From: Gammaproteobacteria bacterium
GTDB taxonomy: Bacteria > Pseudomonadota > Gammaproteobacteria > Pseudomonadales > Azotimanducaceae
Length of the DNA: 6,158 bases
Direction: 5' to 3'
Assembly: GCA_030432795.1 (NCBI GenBank)
Contig: JAUILW010000213.1
Location: 1 to 6,158, forward strand
The position numbers were made by a program, and so were the translations under genes. How positions within the stretch are numbered: the stretch's first letter is position 1; every line of letters starts with the position of its first letter. This document shows, one piece after another, positions 1-6,158 of the stretch. The notes beneath the pieces were generated by a model that had not been told where the DNA came from, made no database searches, and saw only the letters and a list, made by a program, of their open reading frames with translations.

Positions 1-524
1 CGGAAGCCGTTCAGCGTCATGGACACGAGGCTGTAGAAACCGGCCAGGCTGACAAGCTCCGCCACGCCCTGCTCGCCGAAGGCGGCCACGGCGGCGGCGT
101 AGGTGGCGTCGCTGATCTGATGGGTGTTGTGCAACTCCTGGGCGAGCGCCCAGGCGGCTTTGTCGCCGGCGTCTTCGAGGTGCGGCGTCTCACCTGCGTG
201 AACGGATGCAATCACGTTGTCCGGCACGCCGGCCTTGCGCGCCATGGGTTCGTGCGCATACCACTCGAACTGCGCCTGCCAATGCGCGCCGGTGACGAGG
301 ATCACAAGCTCGATGTACCGCCGATCCACGCTGCTCTCGAAGCGGAACAGGCCGCCGAGTTCCACCAGCAGCTTTGCCATCTTCGGGTTGGCGAGCCAGA
401 TGTCGAACGGGCCGCCAATGTGGCCATCCGCCGGTTTGATGGGCCGGTTGGCGACGATGAAGTCGAACACCTCGCGCTGTGCATCGGTGAGTGAGGCCAG
501 GGTTCTTCTCTGCATGCGGCTCAT
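1..524 (-). CDS. Carboxymuconolactone decarboxylase family protein, 3' end cut by window edge
   Basis: The frame starts at ATG 524-522 and stays open to base 1, giving 174 visible residues. Most members of this family are about 180-200 residues, so probably only the last part of the C-terminus is missing. The small all-helical CMD fold is recognised from GPFDIWLANP (residues 38-47), the helix DRRYIELVILVTGAHW (67-82) and EWYAHEPMARKAGVP (87-101), which holds the E-x3-H pair (E87, H91) usual in this family. There is no CxxC, so it is not an AhpD-type peroxidase; the likely role is a cytosolic enzyme related to 4-carboxymuconolactone decarboxylase, substrate unknown. No signal peptide is visible. 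A second in-frame ATG lies three codons in (515-513), but the first ATG has the better-spaced GAGGAG. It lies 9 bases behind the DUF5916 gene and is probably co-transcribed with it. Confidence 0.88.
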   Translation of the reverse strand, partial: MSRMQRRTLASLTDAQREVFDFIVANRPIKPADGHIGGPFDIWLANPKMAKLLVELGGLFRFESSVDRRYIELVILVTGAHWQAQFEWYAHEPMARKAGVPDNVIASVHAGETPHLEDAGDKAAWALAQELHNTHQISDATYAAAVAAFGEQGVAELVSLAGFYSLVSMTLNGF

Positions 525-536
525 GGCGGCTCCTCA
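525..536 (-). promoter_or_regulatory. Ribosome binding site fused to the upstream stop codon
   Basis: Read on the minus strand, the stop codon TGA (536-534) of the DUF5916 gene runs into GAGGAG (535-530), which sits 5 bases before the ATG of the CMD gene. The site decides the start at 524 and suggests that ribosomes ending the first gene reinitiate on the second. Confidence 0.75.
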
Positions 537-2987
537 GTTGGCGAAGCGGTAGCGTAGCTTGATGATGAACAAGTCCACCAGCGGGTCGTCGAAGGCGTCG
601 GTGAATAGGTCGTCAAACGGCTCGTGGGTGCGGGTGAGCGTGTTGTTGCCGCGGTTGTACACGACGAACAGGTCCGTCAGCGGCGCAATCTCCCAGCGGT
701 AGCGCAGCTGCGCGGTGAGCAGGCTCACGCGGAAATCATGATCTGCCAGCGTGCGCGCGGCGGGGATCAGGTCGCCATCGCGATCCGGCACGGCGAAGAA
801 GCCGCGCTCGTCAGCCTTCACCCCCGCCCACTGCAGGCTGAAACGCACCTGGTGGGCGGAGTTGATAAACCAGGTGACGTTCATGCGCGGCTGCCACTCG
901 GTGCCGTGATAGGCGCCGAAGTTGCGTCCGCCCTGGTACACCAGCCAGCCGTCGCGGGCGCGGTAGGTGAGATCCAGCGCGGCGGTAAAACTGGCCGTTG
1001 GCCGCCATGTGACGCCGAACTTGCTCTGCCAGGTCCAGTCACCCAGGTGTTCCGACCAGCCGCCGATGCCGAATGAGTACTCCAGCGGTTTGCTGGAGTC
1101 GGTGGCAAGGAGCACGTCCCACCACATACCGTCATGCGTGCGGTAGGCGCCGTTGCCGCGCGTGTCGATGTCTTCGTAGCGTTCCGGAAACCAGGCTAGC
1201 GCGGTGCGCACGGTGTTGCGCCCAGGCCAGATTGCCGTGTTGCGCCAGTAGATGCCGCTTTCCACCACCTGGCCGGAGCTGACGTTGTAGCGTTGATCGA
1301 CGGTGACACCGCCGCGGTTGGCGAGCATCGGACCGAAGCCGCCTTCACGGACGTAGGTGTAGGTGTACTGGGCCGCCTGGTAATCGTTGCGGGCAAGGAA
1401 GCCGAGATCGTTGATGTTCACCCGTTCGTCGAAGTAGTCGAAGCGCAGGGTGTGTCGGTTGCGGCTGTCCGGACGGTAGGAAAGATCGAGCAGGGCGCCG
1501 TCGCCGCGTACATCGTCCACGTCGCTCGTCAGCCACTGCAGGTCGGCACCGTAACGCCCGTCGGCGGAGCTGTAGTGCAGATCTGCGGCGTGCACCTGTG
1601 CATCGTAGGCGGGGCCAGTCACGAGGCTGCCGAAATAACCAGCGCTGAAGCGGTTGCGGCCGCTGGACTCGTACACGGCCCGGACCACGCTGAAGTCGCG
1701 GCCGTCGTCGCGCAGCGTGCGGCCGTCCTCGGCAATCCACTCCACCTCGTCTTCGAAGGCGCCGAGCACGCCGTAGCGCACGGCACCTGCGGAGCCGGTG
1801 ACCTTGGCCGCACCCAGAAGATCCGTTGGCCGTTCCCGCTCACCGCGGCGCAAAGGCTCATTGGTGCGCATCTGTGTGGCCGTGCCGCCGATGCGGCGGG
1901 TGTTGATGAGCGATATGGGCGCCGGCTGGTAGTCGGTGGTAAACACGCGGCGGGAGGTGGTGCGGAAATCCTCGGCGTTGTAGATGCGCATGTTGTTGCC
2001 GCTGCTGGAACGGGTGGTGGTTTCGAACACCTCGTTGCCTTCCAGGAAGAACAAGCGTTTTTCGGGAAAGAAGGTTTCCAGCGCGGTAAGGTTGAGCACT
2101 ACGTCGTCCGCTTCCACCGCGCCGAAGTCGGGGTTGAGCGCGGCGGATACCTCGAATGCCGGCGACGGTTTCCAGATCAGGTCTGCGCCGATGCGCACCT
2201 CGTCTTCGTTGCGCACGCCGTCGCTGGTGGCCGACACGTACGGAATGATCTCCCGTTGCCGCCGCGGTTCCACATGGCCAACGTTTAGCGTGTTCAGTGC
2301 GGTGACGAATTGCGGTGAGGCCTGTGAGTGGCCGGGCCACTGGTAGCGCTCGTTGGTGAACGACACCGTGCGGGAGATGGCAAAGCCGATCTCGCGATCG
2401 CCCGGCACGTTCGGCAGCGCCATCATCGACCAGGGCAGGAACAGTTCGACTGACCAGCCGTCGTCGAGTTCGGCCGTGCGCGCGGTCCACGGGCCGTCCC
2501 AGTCGTTGCTGTAGCGCCGTTCCGGCAGCACCTTGCCGTCCATCAGCGAGCCGCCGAGCGCGACGATGAACCAGTAGGCGAAGGTGCCGTTGCCGGTGGC
2601 GTCAATGGTGATGCCGAAGTTGTCTCGGTCGATGAATTCATCGCGGTTGGTCAGGCGGCGGATCAGGGAATCCCGCGGCTGCTTCATGATGGCGCTGACG
2701 TACAGGCCGCGCTCTGTGGGCAGCATGCGCACCTCGGTGGGCCAGTCTGCCTTCGCACCTGTGCCGGGCATGGAAACGAGCATCTCGTCGTGGGCAGGTA
2801 CGCTCTGCCACAGGGGTTCGTCGATGATGCCGTCGAGTTGGATTGCGACGTCTGCGTCCTGTACGGGCTGCACTGTCACGTAGTGCATGGGGATATCGTC
2901 CAGGCGACCGGTCTCCTTCAGCGGTGCGGCCGTGAGCGAGCAGGGCAGGCACAGCAGGAGCAGCGTTCGACTCAGCGCAAGATTCAC
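534..2987 (-). CDS. Exported DUF5916 / CBM9-like domain protein, predicted outer-membrane barrel
   Basis: The protein has 817 residues if it starts at GTG 2987-2985. That start gives a good signal peptide: a short N-region with R7, the hydrophobic stretch LLLLCLPCSL (9-18) and a likely signal peptidase I site near A20-A21. There is no proper lipobox. Residues about 37-225 resemble the family 9 carbohydrate-binding-like domain, opening with IQLDGIIDEPLW (49-60) and continuing through SNDWDGPW (160-167) and DDGWSVELFLPW (175-186). The DUF5916 region follows, marked by NPDFGAVEADD (285-295) and FFPEKRLFFLEG (306-317). From about 330 to the end there are many alternating aromatic, beta-type segments, as expected of an outer-membrane barrel. 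The C-terminus is RYRFAN, so the usual terminal aromatic is two residues in. The function of DUF5916 proteins is not settled; binding or passage of a glycan or other polymer is a guess. The first gene of the minus-strand operon, it has no clear Shine-Dalgarno, so the exact start is less certain than the family. Confidence 0.9.
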   Translation of the reverse strand: MNLALSRTLLLLCLPCSLTAAPLKETGRLDDIPMHYVTVQPVQDADVAIQLDGIIDEPLWQSVPAHDEMLVSMPGTGAKADWPTEVRMLPTERGLYVSAIMKQPRDSLIRRLTNRDEFIDRDNFGITIDATGNGTFAYWFIVALGGSLMDGKVLPERRYSNDWDGPWTARTAELDDGWSVELFLPWSMMALPNVPGDREIGFAISRTVSFTNERYQWPGHSQASPQFVTALNTLNVGHVEPRRQREIIPYVSATSDGVRNEDEVRIGADLIWKPSPAFEVSAALNPDFGAVEADDVVLNLTALETFFPEKRLFFLEGNEVFETTTRSSSGNNMRIYNAEDFRTTSRRVFTTDYQPAPISLINTRRIGGTATQMRTNEPLRRGERERPTDLLGAAKVTGSAGAVRYGVLGAFEDEVEWIAEDGRTLRDDGRDFSVVRAVYESSGRNRFSAGYFGSLVTGPAYDAQVHAADLHYSSADGRYGADLQWLTSDVDDVRGDGALLDLSYRPDSRNRHTLRFDYFDERVNINDLGFLARNDYQAAQYTYTYVREGGFGPMLANRGGVTVDQRYNVSSGQVVESGIYWRNTAIWPGRNTVRTALAWFPERYEDIDTRGNGAYRTHDGMWWDVLLATDSSKPLEYSFGIGGWSEHLGDWTWQSKFGVTWRPTASFTAALDLTYRARDGWLVYQGGRNFGAYHGTEWQPRMNVTWFINSAHQVRFSLQWAGVKADERGFFAVPDRDGDLIPAARTLADHDFRVSLLTAQLRYRWEIAPLTDLFVVYNRGNNTLTRTHEPFDDLFTDAFDDPLVDLFIIKLRYRFAN

Positions 2988-3059
2988 AATGGGTATCCCG
3001 ACGACGCAAAACTCCCCATTATACTGATCCTGCAAAGGAGGAGACGCGCGGAGGGGGCC
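2988..3059. promoter_or_regulatory. Divergent intergenic promoter region with overlapping -10 elements
   Basis: This 72-base gap separates the minus-strand operon from the plus-strand operon. On the minus strand a perfect TATAAT covers 3023-3018; it would place the start of transcription near 3011, about 24 bases before the GTG at 2987. On the plus strand TATACT covers 3020-3025, placing a start near 3032 and a leader of about 28 bases. The two hexamers share four base pairs, so polymerase could probably occupy only one at a time. Neither has a good -35: the best plus-strand match is CCGACG with a 16-base spacer (3 of 6), and minus-strand candidates match 2 of 6 at most. An inverted pair AATGGG (2988-2993) and CCCATT (3015-3020) could be an operator but is short. 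The promoters are inferred from sequence only. Confidence 0.55.
3035..3057 (+). promoter_or_regulatory. Tandem purine-rich Shine-Dalgarno-like sites before the acyl-CoA dehydrogenase
   Basis: Two purine-rich blocks precede the ATG at 3060: AAGGAGGAG (3035-3043), which ends 16 bases before the start, and GGAGGGGG (3050-3057), whose GGAGG core leaves 5 bases. The second has normal spacing and probably sets the start. The first is a stronger match to the anti-Shine-Dalgarno but is too far away, and no start codon lies between to use it. Confidence 0.6.
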
Positions 3060-4235
3060 ATGACAGACGGTTATTTTTCCGAGGAGCGCAAGCTCATCCA
3101 GCAGACGGCGCGGGAGTTCACCGCCAACGAGGTTCTGCCGGTGGCCAATCGGCTCGATCCGGAGCAAGGCCTCATCCCCCGGGAGTTGATCGAGAAGATG
3201 GGCCAGCTTGGCTACTTCGGCATTCTCATTCCGGAGGAGCTCGGCGGTCTCGGACTCGGCGTGTTCGAGTACTGCCTGGTGGCGGAGGAACTGGCGCGCG
3301 GCTGGATGAGCGTGGCCTCCATCATCGCTCGCGGCAACGGCTTCTACCGCTCCATACCCGGCTGGGGCGCGCAGCGGGACGAGAAGATCGCGCGCATGGC
3401 GGCAGGCGACTACCTCGGCGCGTTCGCCATGTCCGAGCCCAGCGCCGGTTCCGACATGGCGGGGGTACGCTGCCGCGCCCGGCTCGACGGCGATGAATGG
3501 GTGATCAGCGGCAATAAGTACTGGTGCACGTTTGCGGACGGTGCGGATTTCATCAGCGTCATCTGCCGCATCGACACCGACGATGATGCACGCCAGGCAG
3601 GCATGAAGAGTATCAGCGTGGAGAAGCCGCGCGGTGAGCTGCCGGCCGGCGTCACCGGCAGCCCTATCCCGAAGATCGGCTACCACGGTTGGAAGACCTG
3701 GGAGCTGCACTTCGACGAGGTGCGCGCGCCCAACATCGAGTCTCCCCCGGAGGCACGCCGTGGGGCGCCGGGCATGAGCGGCGGCTTCGTCGGCATCCAG
3801 CAGGGCCTGGAAGTGGCGCGGGCGCACACCGCCGCCCGCTCTATCGGCGCGGCGGAGGGCGCGCTGCAGGTTGCCGTGGCCTACGCCGCGGAGCGCGAGC
3901 AGTTTGGCCAGCCCATCGCCAAGTTTCAGGCGATTCGCTTCAAGATCGCCACCATGGCGACGGAGATCGAAGCGGCGCGTCAGCTCATGTACTACGTGTG
4001 CAGCGAGATCGACTCCGGGCGCCGCTGCGACAAGGAGGCCGCCATGGTGAAGTACTTTGCGGCGGAGATGGCGGAGCGGGTCACCTCCGAGGCGCTGCAG
4101 ATCCTGGGCGGCGCCGGCTACACCACCCACTACCCGGTGGAGCGCTACTGGCGCGATGCGCGGCTGACGAAGATCTTCGAGGGCACGTCCGAGATCATGC
4201 AGCGCATCATCTCCGACCGCATACTCGGCAAGTAG
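3060..4235 (+). CDS. Acyl-CoA dehydrogenase (FAD flavoprotein)
   Basis: At 391 residues this is a standard soluble acyl-CoA dehydrogenase that would oxidise an acyl-CoA to the 2,3-enoyl-CoA and pass electrons to electron-transferring flavoprotein. Three parts are visible: an N-terminal helical domain (about 1-118) with IPEELGGLGLG (57-67); the middle beta domain with signature 1, AMSEPSAGSD (123-132), and W155-C156-T157 at the place of the flavin-contacting W-x-T; and the C-terminal helical domain with REQFGQPI (279-286), signature 2 QILGGAGY (347-354) and FEGTSEI (373-379). Glu374 is in the position of the catalytic base of the medium- and short-chain enzymes, so the protein looks active. 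Sequence alone does not give the acyl chain. The start at 3060 fits the family N-terminus and a GGAGG 5 bases upstream. First gene of the plus-strand operon; its TAG stop lies in the next gene's ribosome binding site. Confidence 0.95.
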   Translation: MTDGYFSEERKLIQQTAREFTANEVLPVANRLDPEQGLIPRELIEKMGQLGYFGILIPEELGGLGLGVFEYCLVAEELARGWMSVASIIARGNGFYRSIPGWGAQRDEKIARMAAGDYLGAFAMSEPSAGSDMAGVRCRARLDGDEWVISGNKYWCTFADGADFISVICRIDTDDDARQAGMKSISVEKPRGELPAGVTGSPIPKIGYHGWKTWELHFDEVRAPNIESPPEARRGAPGMSGGFVGIQQGLEVARAHTAARSIGAAEGALQVAVAYAAEREQFGQPIAKFQAIRFKIATMATEIEAARQLMYYVCSEIDSGRRCDKEAAMVKYFAAEMAERVTSEALQILGGAGYTTHYPVERYWRDARLTKIFEGTSEIMQRIISDRILGK

Positions 4236-4246
4236 GAGGCGCGGGC
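4233..4246 (+). promoter_or_regulatory. Ribosome binding site overlapping the acyl-CoA dehydrogenase stop codon
   Basis: The TAG stop (4233-4235) shares its G with GGAGG (4235-4239), which lies 7 bases before the ATG at 4247. The layout fixes the start of the MmgE/PrpD gene and points to coupled translation of the two enzymes. Confidence 0.75.
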
Positions 4247-5527
4247 ATGAACTACCTCGAAGCATGGGAGCGGTTTGGCGGCCTGACGTATGAGGATCTG
4301 CCGGATGATGTGCGGCGTGTGGCGCTCCACTGCATAGTCGACTGGACGGGTTGCGCACTGGCGGGCAGTCGGGAGCCGTTGGCGGAATTGTTGCGCGCCG
4401 AGTACGCCCATCGGGAGGGAGGCTGCCGTGTTCTGGGCGTTGACAAGCGGTCGGATGCGGAGACCGCAGCGCTGCTGAACGGCGCCAGCGGCCATGCGCT
4501 GGACTACGACGACACCAACCCGGCGGTGGGCTGCCACGCCACCGCACCCGTGTTGCCGGCGGCGCTCGCGGCGGCGGAGATGCTCGGCGCATCCGGTGCC
4601 GATCTCATCACGGCCTTCGTCGTGGGGGTGGAGATCGAAGGCCGCGTGGGTCGCGCGATCGGCACCGAGCACTACAACCGCGGGTGGCATACCACGGCAA
4701 CGTTCGGCACGTTTGGCGCCGCGGCGGCGGTGTCGCACCTGCTGCGGGCCGATGGCGCTCAGTACGCGGTCGCCATGGGGTTGGCGGCATCCCGCGCTTC
4801 CGGCGTAAAGGCCAACTTCGGCACCATGACCAAGCCCTACCATGCCGGCCTCGCGGCGGCATCCGGACTCGCCTCGGCGCGCCTGGCGGCGCGCGGATTC
4901 ACCGCTAACCCGGATGCGGTGTTCGGCAATCAGGGCTATCTGCAGGCGGCAGCAACGGGCCGTGCCTATGACGAGCGCGTGAACGCGGTGGCGGATCGCT
5001 GGTTGATCGCCGAGACGCTGTTCAAACACCACGCGGCGTGTCATCTCACGCATGCGGCCATCGAGGGGGTGCGTGGGTTGCGGCACGCGGCGCCGCCAGA
5101 CCAGGTAGAGGGTGTGACCCTCATGGTGCATCCGGACATTCTCGATGTGTGCGGCATTCCGGAACCCGACACGGGCCTCGAGGGCAAGTTCAGCCTGCGC
5201 TGCACGGCGGCCATGGCGCTGCTCGGTATCGACACGGCGAACCCGCAGGTGTTTGTCGATGCAGTCATCCGTCGCGAGGATGTGCAGCGCACCCTGCGCC
5301 AGGTGACGGTGCAAACCGACCCGTCGCTGACAACCATGCAAACGCGGGTAACGCTGTCCTGCAGCGATGGGGGGGAATATGAGGCCTGGCATGACACCAA
5401 TGTGCCGGAGCGGGACCTGGATCGCCAGGAGCGGCAACTGCTTGCCAAGTTCGAAAGCCTGACCGGGGATGCGCGTCGCGGTGAAGCGATTCTCGGCCTC
5501 GGTGCGCAGGCGCACATCACGCTATAA
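4247..5527 (+). CDS. MmgE/PrpD family protein
   Basis: The product has 426 residues, at the short end for a family usually around 450-480. Members include 2-methylcitrate dehydratase, cis-aconitate decarboxylase and iminodisuccinate epimerase, so the family names a fold and not a reaction. Conserved blocks, in order: HALDYDDT (83-90) followed by H97; GWHTTATFGTFGAAAA (146-161); FGTMTKPYHAG (191-201) with K196 and H199; KHHAACHLTH (260-269); and KFSLRCTAAMALL further on. The acidic, histidine and lysine residues expected around the active site are all present. At 260-269 the common Y-P-C stretch is replaced by HHAAC. The protein is expected to be cytosolic, with no signal peptide. It sits 11 bases behind the acyl-CoA dehydrogenase, and no methylcitrate synthase or methylisocitrate lyase is in view, so a propionate role is not supported. 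The likely reaction is dehydration, epimerisation or decarboxylation of a small carboxylic acid or its derivative. Confidence 0.93.
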   Translation: MNYLEAWERFGGLTYEDLPDDVRRVALHCIVDWTGCALAGSREPLAELLRAEYAHREGGCRVLGVDKRSDAETAALLNGASGHALDYDDTNPAVGCHATAPVLPAALAAAEMLGASGADLITAFVVGVEIEGRVGRAIGTEHYNRGWHTTATFGTFGAAAAVSHLLRADGAQYAVAMGLAASRASGVKANFGTMTKPYHAGLAAASGLASARLAARGFTANPDAVFGNQGYLQAAATGRAYDERVNAVADRWLIAETLFKHHAACHLTHAAIEGVRGLRHAAPPDQVEGVTLMVHPDILDVCGIPEPDTGLEGKFSLRCTAAMALLGIDTANPQVFVDAVIRREDVQRTLRQVTVQTDPSLTTMQTRVTLSCSDGGEYEAWHDTNVPERDLDRQERQLLAKFESLTGDARRGEAILGLGAQAHITL

Positions 5528-5559
5528 TCCGCGCCCCGCAGCATCAGCAGTCCACTACC
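5523..5559 (+). promoter_or_regulatory. Possible internal promoter spanning the MmgE/PrpD stop codon
   Basis: A perfect TATAAT at 5523-5528 contains the TAA stop of the MmgE/PrpD gene and is followed by CCGCGCCCC, a GC-rich stretch where the discriminator would be. Transcription would begin near 5535, leaving a leader of about 25 bases before the hydrolase start. No -35 hexamer matches better than 2 of 6 at spacers of 15-18 bases. The hexamer also encodes the last codons of the gene, so chance is possible. The rest of this short gap holds no terminator. Confidence 0.35.
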
Positions 5560-6158
5560 TTGCAGCCGCAACTGAAATACACCCACGTCAACGGTGTGCG
5601 CCTGGCGTACTTCGAGCGCGGCGCCTGCCGTGACGACCTTCCCACGCTCCTGTTCGTGCATGCCACGGGATTTCACGGTCGCGTGTGGGACTACCACGCC
5701 GAGGCGTTTCCCGAGCATCACATCATTGCACTCGAACAGCGCGGGCACGGACGCAGCGACCCGGTACCGGTGGAACACTGGCGCACATTCGGCGAAGACC
5801 TGGCAGCGTTTGTTGCGGAGCTCGGGCTCTCAGACCTCATCGGAATTGGCCATTCCATGGGCGCCCACGCGATGATTCAGGGCGCCGCTGTGAGCGGCGC
5901 CTTTGCCAGCCTCATCCTGCTCGATCCGGTGGTTGCGGCGCGGGCTGATTACGCAGCCCCGCCGGTGGTTTGGCCGGAGGGAGCGCACCCGGCGAGCAAG
6001 CGTCGCAGCACCTTCGCTTCGCCGGAGGATATGAAAGCGCGTCTTGGCGGTAAGAGTGCGTTTCCGCTGTTTCATCCACGCATATTCGACGACTACTGCG
6101 TGCACGGCCTCGAGCGCACCGAGTCCGGTGAGTGGACGCTGCGCTGCCGCCCGGAGGT
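5560..6158 (+). CDS. Alpha/beta hydrolase, 3' end cut by window edge
   Basis: From TTG 5560-5562 the frame is open to the window end, giving 199 residues; the family usually runs 250-300, so the C-terminal part is missing. After a start typical of the family (THVNGVRLAYFERG, 8-21) come the oxyanion-hole strand and loop LLFVHATGFHG (30-40), EQRGHGRSD (59-67) and the nucleophile elbow GHSMG (97-101) with Ser99. The catalytic acid and histidine should lie further on, probably past the edge. The oxyanion loop reads HATG where HG-x-P-x is common. It is probably a cytosolic serine hydrolase cleaving an ester, lactone, thioester or C-C bond; the substrate cannot be told. The start is uncertain: no ATG is near, the TTG has no Shine-Dalgarno, and an in-frame GTG (5596) would trim twelve residues. 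It lies 32 bases behind the MmgE/PrpD gene, so it is probably in the same operon. Confidence 0.87.
   Translation, partial: MQPQLKYTHVNGVRLAYFERGACRDDLPTLLFVHATGFHGRVWDYHAEAFPEHHIIALEQRGHGRSDPVPVEHWRTFGEDLAAFVAELGLSDLIGIGHSMGAHAMIQGAAVSGAFASLILLDPVVAARADYAAPPVVWPEGAHPASKRRSTFASPEDMKARLGGKSAFPLFHPRIFDDYCVHGLERTESGEWTLRCRPE
5879..5903 (+). repeat. Perfect 9-base inverted repeat within the hydrolase gene
   Basis: GGCGCCGCT (5881-5889) and AGCGGCGCC (5893-5901) are exact reverse complements around a GTG loop. A G-U and an A-U pair at the base extend the stem to 11, and only three T residues follow on the plus strand. The repeat encodes GAAVSGAF, just after the nucleophile elbow. It would fold strongly in RNA, but the short T run argues against an efficient terminator. 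Confidence 0.5.

Noticed and set aside
1..524. Calling the CMD-family protein an AhpD alkylhydroperoxidase.
   Set aside because: No CxxC redox pair is present in the 174 visible residues.
1079..1099. Inverted repeat ACTCCAGC / GCTGGAGT with a 5-base loop inside the DUF5916 gene.
   Set aside because: Eight-base arms are short, there is no T run on either side, and the site encodes ordinary residues. Chance is likely.
1293..2288. Plus-strand open frame of 331 residues opposite the DUF5916 gene.
   Set aside because: Its Val/Ala/Gly-rich translation has no family motif, while the minus strand encodes the conserved NPDFGAVEADD and FFPEKR motifs in the same place.
3638..3662. Inverted repeat GCTGCCGG / CCGGCAGC inside the acyl-CoA dehydrogenase gene.
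   Set aside because: The arms are eight GC-rich bases, the internal sequence can pair in competing ways, and no T run follows. It is likely a by-product of base composition.
534..4592. A single minus-strand frame open for 4059 bases, which could be read as a 1352-residue fusion protein.
   Set aside because: Only the part from 2987 down matches known domains. The upstream 1605 bases run antisense to the acyl-CoA dehydrogenase and part of the MmgE/PrpD gene, cross the promoter region, and translate to low-complexity Arg/Ala/His-rich sequence, as expected opposite GC-rich codons.
4145..5515. Minus-strand open frame of 456 residues opposite the MmgE/PrpD gene.
   Set aside because: It has no recognisable domain, is rich in Arg, and mirrors a gene with clear family motifs on the other strand. 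It is best explained by codon bias.
4247..5527. Naming the gene prpD (2-methylcitrate dehydratase).
   Set aside because: The family includes several reactions, the protein is short, and no prpB or prpC is in the window.

Overview
The window is GC-rich, gene-dense bacterial DNA, probably from a gammaproteobacterium or another Pseudomonadota. That assignment rests on protein families, Shine-Dalgarno use and base composition, and no marker gene confirms it. Five protein genes fill almost the whole window, and no stretch over 300 bases lacks a gene. I see no RNA gene, mobile element, CRISPR array, integrase or attachment site.

Left half, minus strand (read right to left): a divergent promoter region near 3000 leads into an 817-residue exported protein. 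It has an N-terminal CBM9-like domain and a DUF5916 region predicted to form an outer-membrane barrel. Nine bases further on begins a carboxymuconolactone decarboxylase (CMD) family protein that runs off the left edge. The two look like a tightly coupled operon.

Right half, plus strand: from the same 72-base intergenic region run an acyl-CoA dehydrogenase, an MmgE/PrpD-family protein 11 bases behind it, and an alpha/beta hydrolase 32 bases further on that is cut by the right edge. All key dehydrogenase motifs are present, as are the main MmgE/PrpD motif blocks and the hydrolase nucleophile elbow.

Working together (inference): the plus-strand genes look like part of a catabolic operon in which an acyl-CoA is desaturated, a small acid is dehydrated, isomerised or decarboxylated, and an ester, lactone or similar bond is cleaved. 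The divergent pair would add an envelope protein and a small CMD enzyme. The methylcitrate cycle partners (prpB, prpC) are not in view, so the MmgE/PrpD protein should not be called a 2-methylcitrate dehydratase. The substrate is unknown. Two perfect TATAAT hexamers in otherwise GC-rich DNA, one in the divergent region and one across the end of the MmgE/PrpD gene, are the best regulatory signals. Both lack a recognisable -35 box.
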